In this document: positions 46,383 to 51,555 of the stretch, in pieces | Numbering within the stretch: position 1 is the first letter of the stretch | Layout: each line of letters starts with the position of its first letter | From: JAULUH01 sp032111745 | GTDB lineage: Bacteria; Chloroflexota; Anaerolineae; JAAEKA01 | Reading direction: 5' to 3' | Assembly (NCBI GenBank): GCA_032111745.1 | Contig: JAULUH010000034.1 | Location: 1-51,555, forward strand | DNA length: 51,555 bases | The notes under the pieces: generated by a model | Told to the model about the DNA's origin: nothing | What the model saw: the letters and a program-made list of their open reading frames with translations, nothing else | Database searches by the model: none | Made by a program: the position numbers and the translations under genes

Positions 46383-49300
46383 TTACGGTCCCACTGTCTT
46401 GACGCCCGCGACAGCGGGCTCCTCGTCTTCATCCTTGCCGGCGCCCTCGTTAGCGGCCTCGATGGCGGCAACGGCCTCTTTGGGGGCTACCCGCCAGAAG
46501 TAGGGCAGCTCCTGCGCCCAGCCACGCAGTACCTGGCGGCCGCGTGGGCTACCGGTAAGCAGGAAGTGCAGATGCACCAGCTGGCGTAGTTCCTGTTCGT
46601 GTTCAGCGCGCACCACGCGCTGCAGGACTACCAGCTGGGGATTGACCCGGCCAGGCAGGAGTTCCTCCGGATCGTAGACGTATGCGACACCGCCGGTCAT
46701 GCCGGCGCCGAAATTGCGGCCGGTGCTGCCCAGCACGACGACGACACCACCGGTCATGTACTCGCAGCCATGATCGCCGACCCCTTCCACGACAGCCCGC
46801 GCTCCACTGTTGCGCACGGCAAAGCGCTCGCCGGCCCGGCCGGCAGCGAACAGGACACCACCCGTGGCCCCATACAGCGCAGTGTTGCCAAGGATCACGT
46901 TGTCGTGCCAGGCATAGCTGGCGTCGATTTGGGGACGCAGCACGATCTCGCCACCGCCAAGGCCCTTGCCTGCGTAGTCGTTAGCCTGCCCGGTGAGCCA
47001 CAGGTGCATGCCGGGAACGGCAAAGGCGCCGAAGCTCTGCCCCGCCGTGCCCTCGAACTCGATCACGATACTGCGGTTGGGGAGCCCGGCATTGCCATGC
47101 CGCCGGGCCAGCTGGCCCGCCAGCCGGGCACCTACGGTGCGGTCGGTGTTGTTGATGGCATAGCGCAGGAACACGGGCGTGCCCTCGCGATCCAGCTCCT
47201 CCAGGACATCCGCGGCCAACTGGTCTCCCAGGGCCGACCCCACCAGCAGAGGGTTGCGGGGCTCCACGTTGCGCCGGGGATAGCCGGTGTCTGGCACCCA
47301 GAGCAGAGGCAGCAGGTCCATATGCCCGGCCTCGGTGCCGTGCACCACCTGCTGCAGCATCTCGGTATGGCCGATGACCTCGTTAAGCGACCGGTAGCCC
47401 AGGTGGGCCAGCCACTGGCGCACCTCCTCGGCCACCTGGACCATGAAGATCATCAAGTGCTCGGGCTGGCCGGGGAACTTCTCAACCAGGTCGACGCGCT
47501 GGGTAGCGACGCCAACCGGGCAGGTGTTGGTGTGGCAGGAGCGGGCCATCTTGCAGCCCACGGCGATAAGGGCTGCGGTACCGAAGGAGAACTCATCTGC
47601 GCCCAGCATGGCCGCCATCACTACATCGCGGCCGCTCTGGAAGCCACCGTCCACGCGCACCCGGACCCGGCTGCGCAGGCCGTTGGTGAGCAGGGTATGC
47701 TGGGTCTCGGCCAGGCCGAGCTCCCAGGGGCCACCGGCGTGCTTGATAGAGCTTAGTGGGGAGGCACCGGTGCCGCCGTTGTTGCCGCTGATGTGGATCA
47801 GGTCCGCATGTCCCTTCGCCACCCCCGCGGCCACGGTACCGACTCCGGCCTCGGCGACCAGCTTGACGGAGATGATGGCCTCGGGGTTGACCTGCTTGAG
47901 ATCGAAGATCAGCTGGGCCAGGTCCTCGATGCTGTAGATGTCATGGTGAGGTGGTGGCGAGATCAGGGCCACGCCGGGTGTAGTATTGCGAATGCGGGCG
48001 ATCTCGGCACTGACCTTGTGGCCAGGCAGCTGCCCGCCCTCGCCTGGCTTGGAGCCTTGGGCCATCTTGATCTGCAACTCCTCAGCCGACATCAGGTAGG
48101 CCGGTGTCACGCCAAAACGACCTGAGGCTACCTGCTTGATCTTACTGTTAGCCTCAGTACCGTACCGCTCCTCCCCTTCGCCGCCCTCGCCGCTATTGGA
48201 CGCTCCGCCCAGCCGGTTCATGGCGATAGCCAGGGTCTCGTGGGTTATGCCACTCAGAGCGCCGTGCGACATGGCGGCGGTGGAGAAGCGCCGGAGGATG
48301 TCCTCCACCGGCTCCACTTCTTCCCGGGGGACCGGCTCGCGCCGCGGCACGAAGTCAAGCAGGTCGTGCAGCTGGGCGGCGGGCCGCCGCTGCACCATTT
48401 CGGCATAGCGGGCATAGGCTGCGGGCGCACCGGTGGCCTGGGGGCCCAGGTCCTGATCCGGCACAGACTGCCCAGGCTTGCGACGGCCTAGCCCGACCAC
48501 CTCATGCAGCGCGCGCACCACGTCCGGGTTGTAGGTATGATACTCGCCACCGCGCCTGACCTTGAAAAGGCCGTAGCTCTCGAGTCCTGCCTGGACCATG
48601 CCATTCGAGCGGCCAGCAGATGCGGCGCCGTAGCCCTCAACCGGGAAGGCCAGGCGGTGCCAGGCCAGGACGTCACAGGCCAGCTCCGCCAGGCCGATTC
48701 CGCCCAGGCGATTGGGAGTGCCAGGGAAATAGGCTTCCACTAATTCGTCGCTCAGGCCCAGGGCCTCAAAGATCTGGGCACCACAGTAGCTGTCGACCAT
48801 GGCGATGCCCATTTTGGACATGATCTTGAGCAAACCCTTTTCCAGGGCGCTGCAGTAGTTCTTGACCGCCTGCTCGGGTGTTACACCCTCGGCATGGCGG
48901 CCGCCGGTGGCCACCTCTTCCGCCACCGTCTCGAGGGCCAGCCAGGGGTTCACGGCGCTGGCGCCGTAGCCCACCAGGGCGGCCAGGTGGTGGACATCGC
49001 GCGCCTCCCCGGTCTCGACGATCAGGCTGGCGTGGGTGCGCACCCCGGCAGCAATCAATCGCTGGTGCACGGCTGATAGTGCGAGCAGCGAGGGGATGAC
49101 GGCCCGCTCTCGGCTAACCGCGCGATCGCTGAGCACCACCAGGCTGGCCCCGTGCTGCACGGCGACCACAGCCTCGGCGGTGACTCTATCCAGGTCAGCC
49201 TTCAGGGCCTCTGGCCCACTTGCTGCCGGCCAGGTAGTATCGAGGGTGACACAGCGAAAGTCCTCGGCACGGCCTGTCGGCAGGTACCGCCCCAGGTCGC

Positions 49301-51098
49301 GTACCACCGCCATCGCCTCGTTGGTTAGCACAGGGCCGGGCAGCTCCAGGAGGCGGGCCACCTCAGGCCCTCGAGCCAACAGGCTGGCCCGGCGCCCGAG
49401 CCGTTGGGCCAGGGACATGACCTGGGTCTCCCGCAGCGGATCCATGGGCGGGTTGGTCACCTCGGCAAAACGCTGGTAGAAGTAATGAAACAGCGAGCGG
49501 GGCAGATGAGAGAGCGCGGCCACCGGGGTATCGTCGCCCATGGAGCCCACGGCTTCGTTGCCAGCCTTCCACATGGGACGCAGGATCACGACCAACTCCT
49601 CCCGGTTATAGCCGAAGGCCAGCTGCCGGGTCGTGGTGCCGGTGCCGTTAAGGGAAGCCTTCGGCGCCGGTGGCTCCACCGCCTGCAGGCTCAGCAAGGA
49701 GCTTCTGGCCATCAGGGCATCAAAGCGCACCAGGTTGTCGTCCAGCCAGCGTGCGTAAGGCTTCTGCTGAGCCAAGAGCTCGGCCACGTCGCTGGCGGTC
49801 AGCACATCGCCGGTGGAGGTATCCACCGCCAGCATCTCACCCGGGCCCAGCCGGCCCTTGCGCAGCACCTTGGCCTCGTCGATGTGGACCGACCCGGCCT
49901 CAGAGGACATGATAACCGTGCCGTCATCCAGCAAGACATAGCGGGCAGGCCGGAGGCCGTTACGATCCAGGGCGCTGCCCACGATGACCCCATCGGTGAA
50001 GGCCAGGGCGGCTGGCCCATCCCAGGGCTCCTGCAGGCAGGCATGGTAGTGATAGAAGGCGCGCTGCGACGGCGGTAGCTCGGGGTCGTGCTCCCAGGCC
50101 CGCGGCACCAGCATGAGCAGGGCGTGGCGGACATCGCGGCCGGCCTGCACCAAGAGGTCTAGGGCGTTGTCCAGCATGGCCGAGTCGCTGCCGCGCTCGC
50201 TGATCACTGGGGAAAGGTACTGCACGGCCTCACCGAAATGGGGGCGCGCGGCGCGCACCAGGTCAGCCTCCCGGGCGCGCATCCAGTGGATATTGCCGCG
50301 CAGGGTGTTGATTTCCCCGTTATGGCACAACATGCGGAAGGGCTGGGCGCGCTCCCAGGTGGGAAAGGTGTTGGTGCTGTAGCGCTGGTGAAAGACCGCC
50401 AGAGCGGTCTTGAACTCCGGGTCGACCAGGTCGGGATAGAACTTGCTCAGCTGAGGGGCCATGAAGAGACCCTTATAGACAATAGTACGGGAGGAGAGGG
50501 AAGCGATGTAGAAGTTGGTAATGCTCTCGGCCCAGGCCAGCTGGGTGGCGCGCTTGCGCAACATGTACAGCACGCGTTCGAAGCTATCGCCGGGGGCCAG
50601 GGCCGATGGCCGGCCCACGAAGACCTGCACGATGTAGGGACGCAAGCTCATGGCCCAATCCCCCAGCGCGTCCAGGTCGATAGGAACCTCGCGCCATCCC
50701 AGCAGCTCAAGGCCCAGCTCGGCTATGGCCTGTTCGAAGAGCTCTACACAACGCGCCCGGTGCACCAGGTTACGCAAGGGAAGGAAGAGCATGCCCACGG
50801 CCAGGTCCCCGCGCTCAGGCGCGCGCGAACCGGTCTTGGCCAGCTCCCGCACCATGAGGTCGTAGGGAAGCCTGGTCAGGACCCCGGCACCATCACCCGA
50901 GCGGCCATCCGCCGCCAGCGCCCCGCGATGGGCATGGTTGCACAGGGCCTCCAGGGCCAGCTGCAGGATGCGATGGCTGTGATCGCCGTGGCGCTGCGCA
51001 ACGAAGCCGGTGCCGCAGGCATCATGTTCAAAGGACGGGTCATACAGGGGGCCGGGGGCGGCCCCTGGCACTGCTGGCCCGCTAAGGTCATACTCCAT
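46383..51098 (-). CDS. gltB: Glutamate synthase large subunit
   Basis: A 1571-residue protein with the full GltB order: short propeptide ending before Cys28 (HDACGTGFVAQ; this Cys is the glutaminase nucleophile once exposed), class II glutamine amidotransferase domain (to ~430), central domain, FMN-binding synthase barrel (about 840-1210) and C-terminal GXGXG beta-helix. The [3Fe-4S] site is CKMARSCHTNTC. It makes two glutamates from glutamine and 2-oxoglutarate, with electrons from a partner not encoded in this window. ATG at 51098 with TAGGAG upstream. It sits between leuA and leuC. Confidence 0.97.
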   Translation of the reverse strand: MEYDLSGPAVPGAAPGPLYDPSFEHDACGTGFVAQRHGDHSHRILQLALEALCNHAHRGALAADGRSGDGAGVLTRLPYDLMVRELAKTGSRAPERGDLAVGMLFLPLRNLVHRARCVELFEQAIAELGLELLGWREVPIDLDALGDWAMSLRPYIVQVFVGRPSALAPGDSFERVLYMLRKRATQLAWAESITNFYIASLSSRTIVYKGLFMAPQLSKFYPDLVDPEFKTALAVFHQRYSTNTFPTWERAQPFRMLCHNGEINTLRGNIHWMRAREADLVRAARPHFGEAVQYLSPVISERGSDSAMLDNALDLLVQAGRDVRHALLMLVPRAWEHDPELPPSQRAFYHYHACLQEPWDGPAALAFTDGVIVGSALDRNGLRPARYVLLDDGTVIMSSEAGSVHIDEAKVLRKGRLGPGEMLAVDTSTGDVLTASDVAELLAQQKPYARWLDDNLVRFDALMARSSLLSLQAVEPPAPKASLNGTGTTTRQLAFGYNREELVVILRPMWKAGNEAVGSMGDDTPVAALSHLPRSLFHYFYQRFAEVTNPPMDPLRETQVMSLAQRLGRRASLLARGPEVARLLELPGPVLTNEAMAVVRDLGRYLPTGRAEDFRCVTLDTTWPAASGPEALKADLDRVTAEAVVAVQHGASLVVLSDRAVSRERAVIPSLLALSAVHQRLIAAGVRTHASLIVETGEARDVHHLAALVGYGASAVNPWLALETVAEEVATGGRHAEGVTPEQAVKNYCSALEKGLLKIMSKMGIAMVDSYCGAQIFEALGLSDELVEAYFPGTPNRLGGIGLAELACDVLAWHRLAFPVEGYGAASAGRSNGMVQAGLESYGLFKVRRGGEYHTYNPDVVRALHEVVGLGRRKPGQSVPDQDLGPQATGAPAAYARYAEMVQRRPAAQLHDLLDFVPRREPVPREEVEPVEDILRRFSTAAMSHGALSGITHETLAIAMNRLGGASNSGEGGEGEERYGTEANSKIKQVASGRFGVTPAYLMSAEELQIKMAQGSKPGEGGQLPGHKVSAEIARIRNTTPGVALISPPPHHDIYSIEDLAQLIFDLKQVNPEAIISVKLVAEAGVGTVAAGVAKGHADLIHISGNNGGTGASPLSSIKHAGGPWELGLAETQHTLLTNGLRSRVRVRVDGGFQSGRDVVMAAMLGADEFSFGTAALIAVGCKMARSCHTNTCPVGVATQRVDLVEKFPGQPEHLMIFMVQVAEEVRQWLAHLGYRSLNEVIGHTEMLQQVVHGTEAGHMDLLPLLWVPDTGYPRRNVEPRNPLLVGSALGDQLAADVLEELDREGTPVFLRYAINNTDRTVGARLAGQLARRHGNAGLPNRSIVIEFEGTAGQSFGAFAVPGMHLWLTGQANDYAGKGLGGGEIVLRPQIDASYAWHDNVILGNTALYGATGGVLFAAGRAGERFAVRNSGARAVVEGVGDHGCEYMTGGVVVVLGSTGRNFGAGMTGGVAYVYDPEELLPGRVNPQLVVLQRVVRAEHEQELRQLVHLHFLLTGSPRGRQVLRGWAQELPYFWRVAPKEAVAAIEAANEGAGKDEDEEPAVAGVKTVGP

Positions 51099-51214
51099 GT
51101 GGCGCTCCTACGAGAATTGTCCCGGCCGCAATGTGGATAGGGTAACGCTGCGACGTGAGCGCCACTGCTCCTGGTCCGTCGTGGGCCCCCACCGTTGTCC
51201 CTATCCGGCTGGGT

Positions 51215-51400
51215 TCAAGCATTCTTGGTAGCGAGGACTGGCACCCGGCTAGCCGCCTCCAGCCCACTAGGGTCCCAGTCCAGGGCCCAGGGTCCGGTCA
51301 ACTGGCCTGTCCTGCCGTCAAAATGCCAGTTGAGGGCAACCGCCAGCGGCGGGCACGGTGCGCCAGCAGCCTTGCCTGGTTGAGAAATCTGGTTAGTCAT
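51215..51400 (-). CDS. Small ORF between leuA and gltB, function unknown
   Basis: A possible 61-residue protein beginning MTNQISQPGKAAG and containing LAVALNWHFDGRTGQL and GPWALDWDPSGLEAAS. ATG at 51400 with GGAGG four nt before it, a good ribosome binding site. It starts 29 bp after the leuA stop, in the same direction, and ends 116 bp before gltB. I recognise no family. It has Trp-containing repeats of the type W-x(n)-D-G/D-P that look like a short beta-hairpin protein. Confidence 0.5.
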   Translation of the reverse strand: MTNQISQPGKAAGAPCPPLAVALNWHFDGRTGQLTGPWALDWDPSGLEAASRVPVLATKNA

Positions 51401-51429
51401 ATAACCTCCAATGGTTGCTGCGCGGCCGG

Positions 51430-51555
51430 TCACACGCCCACGGCGAGCACGGACTCGGATTCCACTTTGGCGGCCAGCAGCTTGTTGAGGGCCTGCATGT
51501 AGGCCCGCGCGCTGGCCACGACGATGTCGGTGTCGATGCCGCGGCCGGAAAAGAT
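51430..51555 (-). CDS. leuA: 2-isopropylmalate synthase, C-terminal end only
   Basis: The last 41 codons of a minus-strand gene that continues past the window edge. The sequence ends GIDTDIVVASARAYMQALNKL followed by a short acidic tail, which matches the end of the LeuA regulatory domain. Its stop (TGA) is followed by the small ORF and gltB, so leuA is the upstream end of the leucine block seen here. Confidence 0.85.
   Translation of the reverse strand: MFSGRGIDTDIVVASARAYMQALNKLLAAKVESESVLAVGV

Overview
This window is a GC-rich bacterial chromosome segment with dense, mostly co-oriented gene blocks. The best guess is a member of the Chloroflexota (Anaerolineae/Caldilineae type). That rests on the mix of gene families: an EF-G-like GTPase with an altered switch II, a VKOR/DsbA-type oxidative folding pair, a citramalate synthase inside a leucine cluster, lipoproteins with Pro/Ala/Thr-rich linkers, and frequent GTG/TTG starts. 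It is an inference from gene content only; there is no rRNA here. No tRNA, CRISPR array, prophage or insertion sequence was recognised.

Layout. 1-3600: 3' part of an MTA/SAH-deaminase-like amidohydrolase, then an EF-G-like GTPase behind a near-consensus promoter. 3660-14192 (+): a long run with a promoter followed at once by a terminator-like hairpin, then a membrane protein, a membrane-anchored methyltransferase, an HD phosphohydrolase, a fumarylacetoacetase-family enzyme, the c-di-AMP synthase CdaA and its partner CdaR, the ribosome-assembly GTPase Der, an M28-like protein lacking active-site residues, an aminotransferase and HflX. 14195-16045 (-): an M1-like lipoprotein whose zinc-binding histidines are gone. 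16046-17863: 1.8 kb without a convincing gene but with inverted repeats. 17864-21706 (+): two tandem S41 proteases, SmpB and its partner tmRNA. 21813-27100: a CysQ-like phosphatase, MTA phosphorylase, a convergent amidohydrolase fused to a CYTH-like domain, and VKOR plus a DsbA-like protein. 27397-31411 (+): cell-surface glycan genes (O-antigen ligase, GtrA, GT4, membrane protein). 31630-33609: a TIM-barrel isomerase, a small metallophosphoesterase, and a leaderless-looking SH3-domain membrane protein. 33616-39256 (-): a complete oligopeptide-type ABC importer with a structured leader. 39572-51555 (-): a branched-chain amino-acid block, transcribed leuA - small ORF - gltB - leuC - leuD - leuB - cimA - ilvD.

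How the parts fit. LeuA and CimA feed the same LeuCDB enzymes, giving leucine and a threonine-independent route to isoleucine. IlvD serves all three branched-chain amino acids, and GltB supplies the glutamate used in their final transamination. SmpB and ssrA form the trans-translation pair. CdaA/CdaR form a c-di-AMP synthesis module. VKOR re-oxidises the DsbA-like protein outside the membrane. MTA phosphorylase and the deaminase-like proteins all point to methylthioadenosine or related nucleoside handling.

The observations most worth following are the amidohydrolase-CYTH fusion, the two peptidase-fold proteins without catalytic residues (M28-like and M1-like), the gltB gene and a 61-residue ORF inside the leucine cluster, the promoter-hairpin leader at 3661-3735, the hairpin leader of the ABC operon, and the structured 1.8-kb gap.
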